Shown piece by piece: positions 16,997 through 26,419 of a stretch of DNA of 64,000 nt. The DNA comes from Azoarcus olearius. GTDB taxonomy: Bacteria > Pseudomonadota > Gammaproteobacteria > Burkholderiales > Rhodocyclaceae. Each line of letters opens with the position of its first letter. The stretch's first letter is position 1. Location: positions 2,976,001-3,040,000 of the forward strand of contig NZ_CP016210.1 of the NCBI RefSeq assembly GCF_001682385.1, read 5' to 3'. The notes below the pieces were generated by a model. That model did no database searches. It saw nothing but the letters and a program-made list of their open reading frames with translations, and had not been told where the DNA came from. The translations under genes were made by a program, and so were the position numbers.

Positions 16997-17974
16997 TCAA
17001 TACAGCCCGCGTACCCGCCCGAACAGCCGCACCAGCCCCAGCAGCGCCGACGCGTTCGGCACCGCCACGCCGGCCCTGGCGGCGATCTCCACCACCACGC
17101 CGAGCAGCGCGTCGATTTCCAGCGCGCGGCCGGCCTCCACGTCCTGCAGCATCGAGGTGCGCATCGCGCCGAGTTCGCGGGTGACGGCGTTGCGTGCCTG
17201 CGGAGTCTGCGCCACCGGGCAGCCGATACGCTCGCCGACCGCGGCGGCCTCCTCCATCACGGCCACCACGAAGGCATTGACCAGCGGGTCGTCGAGGATG
17301 CGGTCGGAGGTGGCGCCGGTCAGCGCGGAGACCGGGTTCATCGTCATGTTGCCCCACAGCTTGTACCAGATGTCGCGCTGGATGCCGTCCGACAGCTTGA
17401 CGTCCAGCCCGGCGCCGGCAAGCAGTTCGGCCGCCGCGCGGGTGGGCGCGGTGGGCGGGCCGCCGAGGGCGTCGCCGAGGATGAGGCCGTTGCCGAAGCC
17501 GAGCCGGCACACCCCGGGCGCCGGGGTGTTGCAGGCGATGTGCACCACGCAGCCGATCACCTGCGCGGTGGGGATGCGGCTGCGCAGATCGCCGCCGGGG
17601 TCCACGCTTTCCAGCGTGATGCCGGCAAGCGGCCCCGCCAGGCCGTCGAAGAACCACCACGGCACGCCGTTCATCGCCACCAGCACCCGCGTGCGCGGTC
17701 CGATCAAGGGGCCGATCGCCGCCGCCACCGCGGCCAGCGCCGGCTGCTTGACGGCGACGATGACGAGATCCTGCTCGCCGAGTTCGGCGGGGTCCGCCAC
17801 CGCGCGCAGCGGAAAGTGGCGGCGGCCTTCCGCCGTCTCCAGGCCGAGGCCGTCGCGCTGCAGCGCTTCCAGCGTGGCGCCGCGCGCGACCGCGTTGAGG
17901 GCATGGCCGGCGGCGGCCAGGCGGGCGCCGATCAGGCCGCCCACCGCACCGACGCCATACAGGCAGATCTTCAC
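16997..17974 (-). CDS. Ketopantoate reductase (ApbA/PanE)-family dehydrogenase
   Basis: Starts at GTG 17974 with a strong GGAGGA ribosome site. The 325-residue protein begins KICLYGVGAVGGLIGARL, the GxGxxG dinucleotide-binding motif, and contains the WYKLWGNMTMNPVSALTG block conserved in 2-dehydropantoate 2-reductases. The family reduces 2-ketopantoate with NADPH in pantothenate synthesis, but many members act on other 2-keto acids. It is downstream of a class II aldolase gene with a 50-base gap, which suggests a shared catabolic substrate rather than pantothenate. Substrate unproven. Confidence 0.82.
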   Translation of the reverse strand: MKICLYGVGAVGGLIGARLAAAGHALNAVARGATLEALQRDGLGLETAEGRRHFPLRAVADPAELGEQDLVIVAVKQPALAAVAAAIGPLIGPRTRVLVAMNGVPWWFFDGLAGPLAGITLESVDPGGDLRSRIPTAQVIGCVVHIACNTPAPGVCRLGFGNGLILGDALGGPPTAPTRAAAELLAGAGLDVKLSDGIQRDIWYKLWGNMTMNPVSALTGATSDRILDDPLVNAFVVAVMEEAAAVGERIGCPVAQTPQARNAVTRELGAMRTSMLQDVEAGRALEIDALLGVVVEIAARAGVAVPNASALLGLVRLFGRVRGLY

Positions 17975-18024
17975 TCGCGTCTCCTCCGTTCGATCCGCCG
18001 CCGGTCCGATGCCGGCGGCGTGGC

Positions 18025-18795
18025 TCAGTGACGGTAACCCGGATCGACCTTGTCGACCAGCCGGGTGAAGGCGGCGAACACGTCCTCCCCGGCGCCGTAC
18101 TTGGGATCGAAGTTGAGCGAATCGGCCACGCATTTCTCCAGCACCGCGGTCGGCAGCTCGATCACCGGCCCCATGGACTGCGAGGCGAGCTGGATCTCGC
18201 AGGCGCGATTGACCAGCCACATCAGCGAAAAGGCTTGCGCCAGCGTGGCGCCGATCACCACGGGGCCGTGGTTGCGCAAGAGCAGCACCGGCTTGTCGCC
18301 CGCGCTGGCGAGGATGCGTTCGCCCTCGTCGGCATGCACGGTGATGCCCTCGAAGTCGTGGTAGGCAACCTTGCCGTACAGCTGGGCGGCGTAGAAGTTG
18401 CTGAACGACAAGCCCTCCTTCAGGCAGCACACCGCCTGGGTCGCGGTGGTGTGCACATGCATCACGCAGTGGCCGTGCGGCACGTGGCCGTGGATGGCGC
18501 CGTGGAAGGTGACGCCGGCGGGGTTGATCGGCCAGTCGGAATGGTCGACCACCCGCCCCTCCAGATTGACCTTGACCAGGTTGGAGGCGCACACCTCCGA
18601 GTAATGCAGGCCGAAGGGGTTCATCAGGTAGAAGCCGGGCTCGCCCGGCACCCGCAGCGAGATGTGGTTGTAGATGCCTTCGTCCCACTTCAGGTAGGCA
18701 AAGATGCGGTACATCGCGGCGAGCTGCACGCGGGCCTGCCAGTCGGTGTCGGAAAAGCGGGCGGGATGTTCGTAGTAGCGGTCGGTGGTGCTCAT
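18025..18795 (-). CDS. Class II aldolase/adducin-family protein
   Basis: The 256-residue protein fits the class II aldolase/adducin fold. It has YNHISLRVPG near the N-terminus, the metal-binding HVHT segment (about residues 114-117), and LLRNHGPVVIGATL, which is characteristic of the family. AAGGAGGAGA precedes the ATG at 18795. Members cleave sugar phosphates or decarboxylate; no specific substrate is indicated. It is probably co-transcribed with the following reductase-like gene. Confidence 0.85.
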   Translation of the reverse strand: MSTTDRYYEHPARFSDTDWQARVQLAAMYRIFAYLKWDEGIYNHISLRVPGEPGFYLMNPFGLHYSEVCASNLVKVNLEGRVVDHSDWPINPAGVTFHGAIHGHVPHGHCVMHVHTTATQAVCCLKEGLSFSNFYAAQLYGKVAYHDFEGITVHADEGERILASAGDKPVLLLRNHGPVVIGATLAQAFSLMWLVNRACEIQLASQSMGPVIELPTAVLEKCVADSLNFDPKYGAGEDVFAAFTRLVDKVDPGYRH

Positions 18796-18984
18796 GGTGA
18801 TCTCCTCCTTAGGTGGTGCTTCCGGTCGCGTCGCGGGGCGCGCGGCCGGGCTCGTCGGACGTGGCCTGGTCAGGGCTGCGTCTGGCGGGTGATCTCGCGC
18901 GCGGCGGCAACAGCGCCGCAGGTGGCGCTCGTCGAAAGCCCACGCCACGCGGCCTTGGGCGAGGCCGCCGAGTGCCCCCTCCCC

Positions 18985-19956
18985 CTACCCCGCCATCCCC
19001 TCCAGCTTCGCCCTCGCATCATCCGTCCGCACCTGTATCCACAGCGGCAGGTGGTCCGAGAGCTGGTAGGTGTATTTGTCCATCGTCATGGTCGGGAACA
19101 GCTCGGGCGGAAACAGCTCTCCCACCAGCGCGTCAGACACGTGGAAATCCAGCACCCCGCCCTTGTCGGCGAAGCTGTCGGGATAGGCTTCCGACGGGTA
19201 CTGCAGGATCTGGTCGTAGCGCTTGTTGCGTGCGAGGTTGCTGCCGAAGGTGTCGGCCAGCAGCGCCTTGGGCACGTGCAGGCCGTAGCGGGTGATGGCC
19301 TTGAACAGCGCGCTGCGCCGGCTGGGGATGTTGAAGTCGCCGACCACGATCAGGTCGCGGGTGGTGGCCTGCTCGGACTTGCGGAAGGCGTCGATCCACT
19401 GCGCCAGCAGCTCGATCTCGGCAAGGCGGTCGGTGTCGCCGTTGCCCCAGCGGATGTGGGCGGCGATCAGGATGAACTCGAAGCTGCCGGCGCAGAACGA
19501 GGCCATGTAGGGCAGCCGCCACCAGAAGCGGTCCTGGATCAGGTATTCGCCGCCCACCTTCACCCGTGGCGGCACCGCTACCGCCGCCATGCCCTGGAAG
19601 CCCACCGCGCGGCGGTCGAAGATGAAGCCGATGCGCTCGCCATTGCCGCCGTCGTCCGGCACCACGCCGGAATACACCGCGCGCCACTCGGGGCCGAGGA
19701 TGTCGAGCACGCGCTTGAGGTCGCCGAGGTTCTCGCGCAGCTCGACCACCGAGATCAGGTCGAACTGGCCGAGGATTTCCGCGACGTAATGAATCGCCGC
19801 CTCGCTGCGCGGCTTCTTGCCGAACTCGCGGATGTTCCAGGTGGCAATGTTGATGGTCTGGTCGAGGCACGACGGCGGAATGCCGGCGGCGTCGATCCTG
19901 TCCTTCAGCTTCAGCAGGCCGCGCGCCAGCGCGGGTGCCAGCGTGCCGTGCTGCAT
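18985..19956 (-). CDS. Endonuclease/exonuclease/phosphatase-family protein
   Basis: The motifs of the EEP fold are present: INIATWNIREFG (Asn and Glu region), IVVGDFNIP and a C-terminal SDHLPLWIQ. The fold covers DNase I-like nucleases and phosphodiesterases. I prefer the ATG at 19956, preceded by GGGAGGC, over an upstream GTG at 19977; the protein is then 323 residues. No signal peptide is seen, so a cytoplasmic nuclease or phosphodiesterase is likely. Confidence 0.82.
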   Translation of the reverse strand: MQHGTLAPALARGLLKLKDRIDAAGIPPSCLDQTINIATWNIREFGKKPRSEAAIHYVAEILGQFDLISVVELRENLGDLKRVLDILGPEWRAVYSGVVPDDGGNGERIGFIFDRRAVGFQGMAAVAVPPRVKVGGEYLIQDRFWWRLPYMASFCAGSFEFILIAAHIRWGNGDTDRLAEIELLAQWIDAFRKSEQATTRDLIVVGDFNIPSRRSALFKAITRYGLHVPKALLADTFGSNLARNKRYDQILQYPSEAYPDSFADKGGVLDFHVSDALVGELFPPELFPTMTMDKYTYQLSDHLPLWIQVRTDDARAKLEGMAG

Positions 19957-20069
19957 GTCCGCCTCCCCGCGCGCCACCGCCTGATGTCATAACAGATAGA
20001 TCATCGGACCGGCAGCGGCAAGGCGGCACCGAGGCGGCCAGCGGCGGTCGCGGCCGCCGGCCGTCAGGC

Positions 20070-22199
20070 TCAGAAGCGGTAGCTCGCGGTGGCCTGGAAG
20101 GTGCGCGGCGCGCCCGGCTGGTTGAGACCGTTCACGCTGCCGTGGGCGGAGGCCCAGTACTCGCGGTCGAACACGTTCTTCAGGTTGAAGGACAGGTCGT
20201 AGGTCTTGCTGCGGTAGAGCAGCGCGGCGTCGAACACCGCGAAGCCGGGCAGCTTCACCAGGTTGTCTGGCGCGGCGTACTGCGAGGCCTGCGCCTGCAT
20301 GCCGCCGCCCAGGCTCCAGCCCTGCCCCAGCTCGCGGGTCACCCACAGGGTGGCGCTGTGGCGCGGAGTCAGCGCCGCGTTGTTGCCCTCGTAGGCGGCG
20401 CGGACCACGGTAGTGCCCCAGTTGGCGGTGCCGGTGGCGGTGGATTTCACGATTTCGGTGTCGAGGAAGGCGTAGCCGGCATACACCTGCCAGCCCGGCG
20501 CCGGCCGGCCCGACAGCGACAGCTCCAGGCCATCCGTGCGCTGTTCGCCGGCGTTGATGGTGGCGCGGGTGATCGGGTCGGTGATCTTCATGTCGGTGCG
20601 CACCAGGTGGAACACCGAGGCGCCGGCCGACAGCGCGCCGCCGAAGAAGTCCCACTTGGCGCCGAGTTCGTAGTTGGTGGAGATCTCCGGATCGGCATCG
20701 ACGTTGGAGGTCGACAGCTGGAACTGCTCGGCCGAGGGCTGGAAGGAGCGCGACACCGACACGTAGTAGGACTGCACCTCGTCCGGCTGCCACACCAGGC
20801 CGGCACGCGGGCTCCATTCGCGGTCGGTGCGATCGAGGTCGGCCTTGTTGAACTCGGTGGTCTTCTGGCGGAAGTCGTCGTAGCGCACGCCGAGCAGCGC
20901 CTTCCAGTTGTTGCCGATGGCGATCTGGTCCTGCAGGTAGAAGGCCAGGCTGTCCTGGGTGGTCATGCTGTCGATGGTGCGCGAAGTCGGCGCCACGCCG
21001 GCGTACGGCGGAATCGCGCCGCCCGGGTTGTACAGCGGCACGCGGTCGATGCCGATCCAGTTGTCGATGTTCAGCCCCTTGCGCTGGCTGCCCACCTCGA
21101 TGCCATACAGCAGGGTGTGCTTGACGCCGCCGAGGGCGAGCTGCTGGGTGAGTTCGAGCTGGTTGAACCAGCCTTCCTCGTCGCGCTGCACATGACCGTG
21201 GGTGCGCTGCATGCGCAGCTGGCCGCCGACGAGCGTGTAGGCGCTGCCGGAGCGGTACAAGGTGTTCTCGCGGTCGAGCTTGAAGTCGTAATAGCGCAGC
21301 ACGTTGCGCAGCGACCACTGGCCGTTGAAGCGGTGGCTGAGCGTGGCGGTGGCGGTGTTCATCGTCGCCGACGTCATGTCGTCGTCCTCGGCGTCGCCGG
21401 AGCCGTAGTAGGTGTCGTGATCGACGTCGAGCGGGCGGCCGTTGTTATCGGGGATGCCGAAGTCGGTCGGGCGGCGGTCACGGTTGTGGCTCAGTTGCAG
21501 CAGCAGCCGGGTATCCTCGCCGAGCCTGAAATCCACCGAAGGCGCGATCGCCTCGCGCTTGAGGTAGGACTCGTCGCGAAAGCCGGTGGAATCCTCGAAG
21601 GCGCCGGTCAGGCGGTAGCTGTGGCCGCCGTCGCCGAGCGCGCCGGCGAAGTCCACGCTGGTACGGCGCTCGCCTTCGCTGTCGAGTTGCAGGGTGATCT
21701 CGCGCAAGCTCTGGGTAATGGGCAGCTTGCTGACGCGGTTGATGATGCCGCCAGACGAGCCGCGGCCGTAGAGCACCGCCGCCGGCCCCTTGATGACTTC
21801 CACCCGGTCGGTGTTGGAGAGGTCGCGGAAGTAGAGCGCGTCGTCGCGCACGCCGTCGAGGAAGACGTCGCCGATCGCGGTGAAGCCGCGGATCGCCACC
21901 TGGTCGCGCTGGCCGTCGCCCATGTTGAGCGTCACGCCCGGCACATTGCGCAGCGCGTCGGTCAGCGAGCGCACGCCCTGGTCCTCGATCAGCTCGGGGC
22001 CGACCACGTTCACCGTCTGCGGGATGTCGCGCAGCGCCGCCGTGCCCTTGGTGGCGGACGATGATACGAGCGGGTTGTAGCTGGTTTCAGCGGCGGATTC
22101 GGCGCTGACGGTAACCGGGGCCATGACCGCATCCGCGGCGTGCGACTGCAAGGGAAACGCCGCCGCGATGGACAGGCTGATGATTGTTTTGAATTGCAT
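20070..22199 (-). CDS. TonB-dependent siderophore receptor
   Basis: The 709-residue outer-membrane protein has a signal peptide ending at SHAAD, a plug domain with IPQTVNVVGPELIEDQG, VAIRGF and RVEVIKGPAAVLYGRGSSGG, and a beta-barrel ending in the terminal Phe (TASYRF) typical of outer-membrane proteins. This is the FhuA/FpvA-like siderophore receptor family. It follows the PepSY gene on the same strand and is probably part of one Fur-regulated operon. The siderophore is unknown. Confidence 0.95.
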   Translation of the reverse strand: MQFKTIISLSIAAAFPLQSHAADAVMAPVTVSAESAAETSYNPLVSSSATKGTAALRDIPQTVNVVGPELIEDQGVRSLTDALRNVPGVTLNMGDGQRDQVAIRGFTAIGDVFLDGVRDDALYFRDLSNTDRVEVIKGPAAVLYGRGSSGGIINRVSKLPITQSLREITLQLDSEGERRTSVDFAGALGDGGHSYRLTGAFEDSTGFRDESYLKREAIAPSVDFRLGEDTRLLLQLSHNRDRRPTDFGIPDNNGRPLDVDHDTYYGSGDAEDDDMTSATMNTATATLSHRFNGQWSLRNVLRYYDFKLDRENTLYRSGSAYTLVGGQLRMQRTHGHVQRDEEGWFNQLELTQQLALGGVKHTLLYGIEVGSQRKGLNIDNWIGIDRVPLYNPGGAIPPYAGVAPTSRTIDSMTTQDSLAFYLQDQIAIGNNWKALLGVRYDDFRQKTTEFNKADLDRTDREWSPRAGLVWQPDEVQSYYVSVSRSFQPSAEQFQLSTSNVDADPEISTNYELGAKWDFFGGALSAGASVFHLVRTDMKITDPITRATINAGEQRTDGLELSLSGRPAPGWQVYAGYAFLDTEIVKSTATGTANWGTTVVRAAYEGNNAALTPRHSATLWVTRELGQGWSLGGGMQAQASQYAAPDNLVKLPGFAVFDAALLYRSKTYDLSFNLKNVFDREYWASAHGSVNGLNQPGAPRTFQATASYRF

Positions 22200-22301
22200 G
22201 GAAATACGCCCGAAGGAGATTGCTGGCTGGCTGGCCGACGGGCGCGGCGGGCTGGCTGGAAGAGGAATCCGGAACGCCGGTACGCCCGGCGCGGGCGGGA
22301 T

Positions 22302-22922
22302 TCAGCCGGCGAGCAGCGCCAGCGTCACCACCAGCGCGCCGCCGCCCAGCGACAGCGCGCCGAGCCGCAGCGTGGAGCCGTGCAGCCGCCCCCACAGCCA
22401 GAAGCCGGACAGGCTGAGCAGCGCCAGCGCAATCGCCACCGCGTCGGCAAGCAGGATCCAGCCGGCGCCGGTGCCGATCGCCATGTGCAGGCGGGCGAGG
22501 TGCAGCCACAGATTGGGCTTGGTGCGCACGACCTCGGCCTGGCTCGCGCCGGCCCAGTATTCGACGCGGGTCGCGAGCGAGGGGGTGTCGTGGGTGATGC
22601 GCCAGCGCTCCGGCTGGCGCACGCGGCGGCCGTCCCATTCCACTTCGCGGGCGGCCTCCACGGTGGTGCGCAGCTTGCCGAGTTCAGGGTCCAGTGGCAG
22701 CGCCAGCTGGGCGAGCAATGCCTGGGGCGTCGCCGGGGTTTCGGCCAGCGTCACCAGCTCGCGCACTTCCTCGCGCTGCAGCGCAGGAATCTTCATCACG
22801 TCGCGGTGGTTGAGCAGGAAGCCGGTGACCGCGAACAGCAACACCACCGTGGCCAGCATCAGGCCGATCCAGGCGTGCAGCTTGCGCAGCCACTTCTGTG
22901 CGTTGGGTTTGCCGGCAGGCAT
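22302..22922 (-). CDS. PepSY-associated membrane protein
   Basis: The 206-residue protein starts at the ATG 22922, with GAGGG upstream; an earlier TTG would be weaker. It has membrane helices near the N-terminus (LHAWIGLMLATVVLLFAVTGFLLNH) and toward the C-terminus (two helices, GWILLADAVAIALALLSLSGFWLWG and a last one), with a small periplasmic domain between. This is the PepSY-TM pattern, often next to TonB receptors and linked to iron-siderophore reduction at the inner membrane. Upstream lies a Fur box. Confidence 0.85.
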   Translation of the reverse strand: MPAGKPNAQKWLRKLHAWIGLMLATVVLLFAVTGFLLNHRDVMKIPALQREEVRELVTLAETPATPQALLAQLALPLDPELGKLRTTVEAAREVEWDGRRVRQPERWRITHDTPSLATRVEYWAGASQAEVVRTKPNLWLHLARLHMAIGTGAGWILLADAVAIALALLSLSGFWLWGRLHGSTLRLGALSLGGGALVVTLALLAG

Positions 22923-23110
22923 GCGCACCCTCTTCACCGCGCTCCCCCACAAGCAGGGTGGGACCGGCGGCGGATCAGGGAGAAGTGGGTTTTTGGCACC
23001 CGCGGCGGGCGTGGAGATCGGACGTGCATGGCGGTCAGTGTCGAGGAGCGGAGTCGCGGGCTGACCGGTGCGGCGGGCTGGCTGGCGCGGATTGTATCGT
23101 CATGCACAAA

Positions 23111-23125
23111 TAAGAATCAATCTCG
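23111..23125 (-). promoter_or_regulatory. Candidate Fur box
   Basis: The 7-1-7 element TAAGAAT-C-AATCTCG matches the TGAGAAT-N-ATTCTCA Fur consensus at 6/7 and 5/7 positions. It lies about 190 bases upstream of the PepSY start and is followed by the TonB receptor, an expected iron-repressed unit. It also lies just downstream of the converging end of the GGDEF gene. Confidence 0.6.
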
Positions 23126-23171
23126 ATACAGACCGAAACGAATCCGAGAAGGCGACTTGCGGCTGCGCGCC

Positions 23172-24107
23172 TTAACCCCGCAGACGGCGCTTTTCGCTGT
23201 ACATCAGGCGGTCGGCGCGCTGCCAGGCCGCGTCCAGGCCCCAGGTGGGATCGCGCATTGCCATGCCGATCGACGCATCCACACCATAGGCCGCAAAGGC
23301 GGCTCGCAACCGCGCCACCAGCGCGTGCCCGCCGGCTTCGTTGCACTCCACCGCCACCACGCCGAACTCGTCGCCGCCGAGGCGGGCAAGGATGTCCACC
23401 TCGCGCACGGAGGCCCTCAGCGCCTGCGCGGCACAGACGATCAGGGCGTCGCCGGCGGCGTGGCCTTCGCTGTCGTTAACGTGTTGCAGGCCGGCGAGGT
23501 CGACAACCACCGCCGCGGCAGGATGGCCGAAGCGCAGGCAGCGCTCCTCCTCCCGGTGCAGCATCTGGTCCCATGCGCGGCGGTTGAAGAGGCCGGTGAG
23601 CGGGTCGGTCTGGGCCTCCAGTTCGAGGCGTTCGTTGCGGCGGATCTCGTGCGACAGCAGCAGGTCCGCGTGCAGGATGGTGCTGAGCAGGCGGGCGAGC
23701 AGTTCCACGAGGTGCTGCTCGGCCACGATCTCCGGCGACTGGCTGACCGGGTCGATCGCGCACAGGGTGCCGAAGAGGCTGCCGTCCGCCTTGGTCAGCG
23801 GCACGCCGATGTAGGCCTTGATCGGCACCTGGCGGCCGATCGGTGCCGCCGCATATACAGCCACCGCGTCGCAATCCGGCGCGATGCGCGGGCCGTTGCC
23901 CTTGACCATCTCCGAGCAGAAGGAATCCGCCCAGCGGAACACCGAGCCGGCCTTGACGCCGTAGCCGTGGTCCTCGGCCTGCAGCACGATCCAGTCCTCG
24001 CCTTCGGTGCGGGTCACCATCCACAGTCCGAAGCCGAAGCGCTTGTGCAGGTAGGCGAGCACCGCGTGGGCCGCGCTCTGGAAGTCGTTGAATGCGACGT
24101 CGATCAT
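23172..24107 (-). CDS. Diguanylate cyclase with GAF domain
   Basis: The 311-residue protein has an N-terminal GAF-type domain (about 1-150) and a C-terminal GGDEF domain with an intact GGDEF active site (RLGGDEFGVV). An RxxD inhibitory site (REVD) lies exactly five residues upstream, so product feedback inhibition is likely. There is no membrane helix. The predicted product is c-di-GMP. The start at 24107 was chosen because the frame to 24392 is out of family. Confidence 0.9.
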   Translation of the reverse strand: MIDVAFNDFQSAAHAVLAYLHKRFGFGLWMVTRTEGEDWIVLQAEDHGYGVKAGSVFRWADSFCSEMVKGNGPRIAPDCDAVAVYAAAPIGRQVPIKAYIGVPLTKADGSLFGTLCAIDPVSQSPEIVAEQHLVELLARLLSTILHADLLLSHEIRRNERLELEAQTDPLTGLFNRRAWDQMLHREEERCLRFGHPAAAVVVDLAGLQHVNDSEGHAAGDALIVCAAQALRASVREVDILARLGGDEFGVVAVECNEAGGHALVARLRAAFAAYGVDASIGMAMRDPTWGLDAAWQRADRLMYSEKRRLRG

Positions 24108-24150
24108 GCGTGTCTCCCCTGCCCCGGCCCGCCGAGCGCCGGCGCAGCGC

Positions 24151-24552
24151 CTACAGGTGCCGATGCAGCGCGGGGCTGTCCTGCCAGCGGTCGTGCAGCC
24201 CATCCACGTAGGTGATGGGCGCCGCCGCCAGCTCTTCCTCGGTAACGTCGTCCAGGCAGCCGAGATTGACGCCGTACACCTTGCCCATCGGCGTCTCGTT
24301 ACCGATGCCGTACGGGCGCACGCCGCAGTGCCGGCAGAAGTAGTGGTGGTTCTTGCCGGTGTTGAAGCGGTACTGCACGAGTTCGCCCGCACCGGCCAGC
24401 AGCCGGAACGCGTCCGGTTTGACCACCGCGGGCCAGAAGCGGGTGCGGCGGCAGATCGAACAGTTGCAGCGATAGGTGGGCTGGCTGAGGTCGATGTCGG
24501 CCTCGAACCGGACCGCCCCGCAATGACAGCTTCCGTGATAAGTCTTCAGCAT
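24151..24552 (-). CDS. GFA-family (CENP-V-like) zinc protein
   Basis: The 133-residue protein starts MLKTYHGSCHCGAVRFEA and has CNCSICRR and CRHCGVRPYG, the cysteine pairs of the glutathione-dependent formaldehyde-activating (GFA) fold. Family members bind zinc; few have proven Gfa activity. Function here is unproven. Confidence 0.9.
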   Translation of the reverse strand: MLKTYHGSCHCGAVRFEADIDLSQPTYRCNCSICRRTRFWPAVVKPDAFRLLAGAGELVQYRFNTGKNHHYFCRHCGVRPYGIGNETPMGKVYGVNLGCLDDVTEEELAAAPITYVDGLHDRWQDSPALHRHL

Positions 24553-24680
24553 CTCAGCCTCTCCTGCCCGTTGCAGCTGTATTCAGCCCGCAGCAAAGTG
24601 TGCGCCCGGCGCGGCGGCTTATCCAAACCGCTGTTCCGCGACGAGCGCGATGCCGGCCTGGCGGCGGCGCGGGCAAGGCC

Positions 24681-25061
24681 TCAGGCCGCAGCGGTGCGCC
24701 GGTAGGACAGCAGGAAGAGCGTACCGAGCAGCATGTCGATACAGGCAAATGCCACCACCAGCGCCGGCACCCGGGCCTGGGCGAACAGCGCGAACGCCGC
24801 GATCACGAAGCTGAATTTTTCCACCGCGGCCGGCAGCATGAACAGCCGGTAGCGCTGCGGGTCGCGTGCGATCAGCAGAAAGGCCAGCTGCCATGCCAGC
24901 GCGACCCCGAGAAAGCCGTAGAAATGTTCCGGATGCGTAATCGCCGGCGGAAAGTCGACGCCGACCTGTTCTTCCATGAAGTACTGCGGCAACAGCGCAA
25001 TCAGGCCGTAGACGCCGGCAACCGTGAACACGCGGCGGGCAAAAAGCGGGGATGGAGACAT
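24681..25061 (-). CDS. Small four-helix membrane protein
   Basis: The 126-residue protein starts MSPSPLFARRVFTVAGVYGLIALLPQYF and has four hydrophobic helices spread over its length, with ITHPEHFYGFLGVALAWQLAFLLI in the middle. I do not recognise the family with certainty. The start at 25061 lies inside a longer frame whose N-terminus is unlikely. It is followed by no operon partner. Confidence 0.7.
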   Translation of the reverse strand: MSPSPLFARRVFTVAGVYGLIALLPQYFMEEQVGVDFPPAITHPEHFYGFLGVALAWQLAFLLIARDPQRYRLFMLPAAVEKFSFVIAAFALFAQARVPALVVAFACIDMLLGTLFLLSYRRTAAA

Positions 25062-25128
25062 CGCGGCCACTCCGGAATGGGAAATCGGATCAATGCGGAC
25101 GGTGGCGCGGGGCGTACGCCACCACGCG

Positions 25129-25848
25129 TCACAGCAACCACGCAAAGGCTTCGCGCAGCCGCGCGCGGGCATCGCGCCGCAGCACCGGCCCGTGCGCCAT
25201 GACGATGCGTTCGATCGGCCATTCCAGCATGGCCTGCACCGAACGCCGCGCTGCCGGCACGTCGCGGAAAAAGCGACGCAGCAGGAAGGAATGGCCGAAG
25301 CGGTTGTAGCAGCCGTTGATGCGCGCATACAGGCGCGTGGCAAAGGCGTCCCAGCTGCCGAGGAAGACCGCGAGGTCGGTGATCACCAGCGTGCGCGACG
25401 GGCGATGGAAGAACACGGTTTCGTTGAGTTCGCTGTTGCCGGCCACGAACACCGCGTCGATGCTGTCCGCCCACGGTGCCACCGCCGCCTCTGGCAGCGG
25501 CGGGTGCGGCGCGAAGGCCGGGTTCTTGTCGGTCAGCCCGGGGGCAACGAAGAGGCGCGCCTGCGGATACTGCTCCATCGCCGCCAGCGCATACAGGTGG
25601 TGCAGGCGGTTGGGCGCCACCACAAACTGCACCGGCCCCAGTGCATCCACCGCGGCCTTCAGCCCGCCCTGCAGCGGAATCGGCGAATGCAGCCACACCC
25701 CGCCGGACGGCAGCCGAACCACGGTCATGCAGGTCGTCATGCGGAAACCGAAGAAGCTGAGCGGGTGGCGGGCGATCCAGATATCCGGCGCGAGTTGGGT
25801 GAGTTCGAATTCGGCGGCGGGGTTCCAGGCGGCGTGTTCGGAAGCCAT
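25129..25848 (-). CDS. DUF4336-family metallo-hydrolase-like protein
   Basis: The 239-residue protein reads like the DUF4336 family, with a metallo-beta-lactamase-like fold: MTTCMTVVRLPSGGVWLHSPIPL, FVVAPNRLHHLY and RTLVITDLAVFLGSWD. No complete HxHxDH zinc motif is seen, so activity is uncertain. The start at 25848 was chosen; a GTG/ATG-like option further upstream at 25872 exists. Confidence 0.78.
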   Translation of the reverse strand: MASEHAAWNPAAEFELTQLAPDIWIARHPLSFFGFRMTTCMTVVRLPSGGVWLHSPIPLQGGLKAAVDALGPVQFVVAPNRLHHLYALAAMEQYPQARLFVAPGLTDKNPAFAPHPPLPEAAVAPWADSIDAVFVAGNSELNETVFFHRPSRTLVITDLAVFLGSWDAFATRLYARINGCYNRFGHSFLLRRFFRDVPAARRSVQAMLEWPIERIVMAHGPVLRRDARARLREAFAWLL

Positions 25849-25979
25849 CGGCGATCCTGTTGGAATGCGCATGATGCGGTGCGGCGCGGGGTCGACATGA
25901 TAAACGGCTCGCCCGGTTATCCCGATGACAAGTTGCCCGTGATGTGTCGCACCACCGCCGGGGATGACAGCTGCGCCGC

Positions 25980-26405
25980 TCAGCCTTCCGCCTGACCGTC
26001 GGCGATCTCGTCGTAGCCGCGGCCGATGAACTGGACGAGACAGAAGCCGTGCCCGAAGGGATCGGCAAAGCGCGCCAGGCGGCCCCACGCGAAATCCTCC
26101 ACCGCGCCCTCCGCCTGCGCCCCCGCGGCAAGCGCCCGCGCCGCTGCAAGGTCGACGTCGGCAACGACCAGGTCGATGTGTACCGGCGTCCAGTGGCGGC
26201 GGTAGTTGCGGGTGGTGAGCGCCCCCGCCCCGCCCGCCGCAGCGGTGCCGGCGGCTTTGTGCAGCAGATAGATCGGCGAGGAAGCGCCCAGCAGTTCCTG
26301 AACCCCCTCCCCCAGCCTGCGGCCCACGCGCAGGCCGAAGGCGCGCCGGTAGAAATCGGTGGCGGCGGCGAGGTCATCGACGTCGATGTTGATCAGCAGG
26401 TCCAT
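25980..26405 (-). CDS. Glyoxalase/VOC-family protein
   Basis: The 141-residue protein has the betaalphabetabetabeta repeats of the VOC superfamily: MDLLINIDVDDLAAATDFYRRAFG at the start and DPFGHGFCLVQF at the end. VOC members include glyoxalase I, dioxygenases and resistance proteins; no specific role can be read. It lies 14 bases downstream of the HAD gene on the same strand and is probably in one transcript with it. Confidence 0.85.
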   Translation of the reverse strand: MDLLINIDVDDLAAATDFYRRAFGLRVGRRLGEGVQELLGASSPIYLLHKAAGTAAAGGAGALTTRNYRRHWTPVHIDLVVADVDLAAARALAAGAQAEGAVEDFAWGRLARFADPFGHGFCLVQFIGRGYDEIADGQAEG

Positions 26406-26419
26406 GCCTCGCCCTCCGC

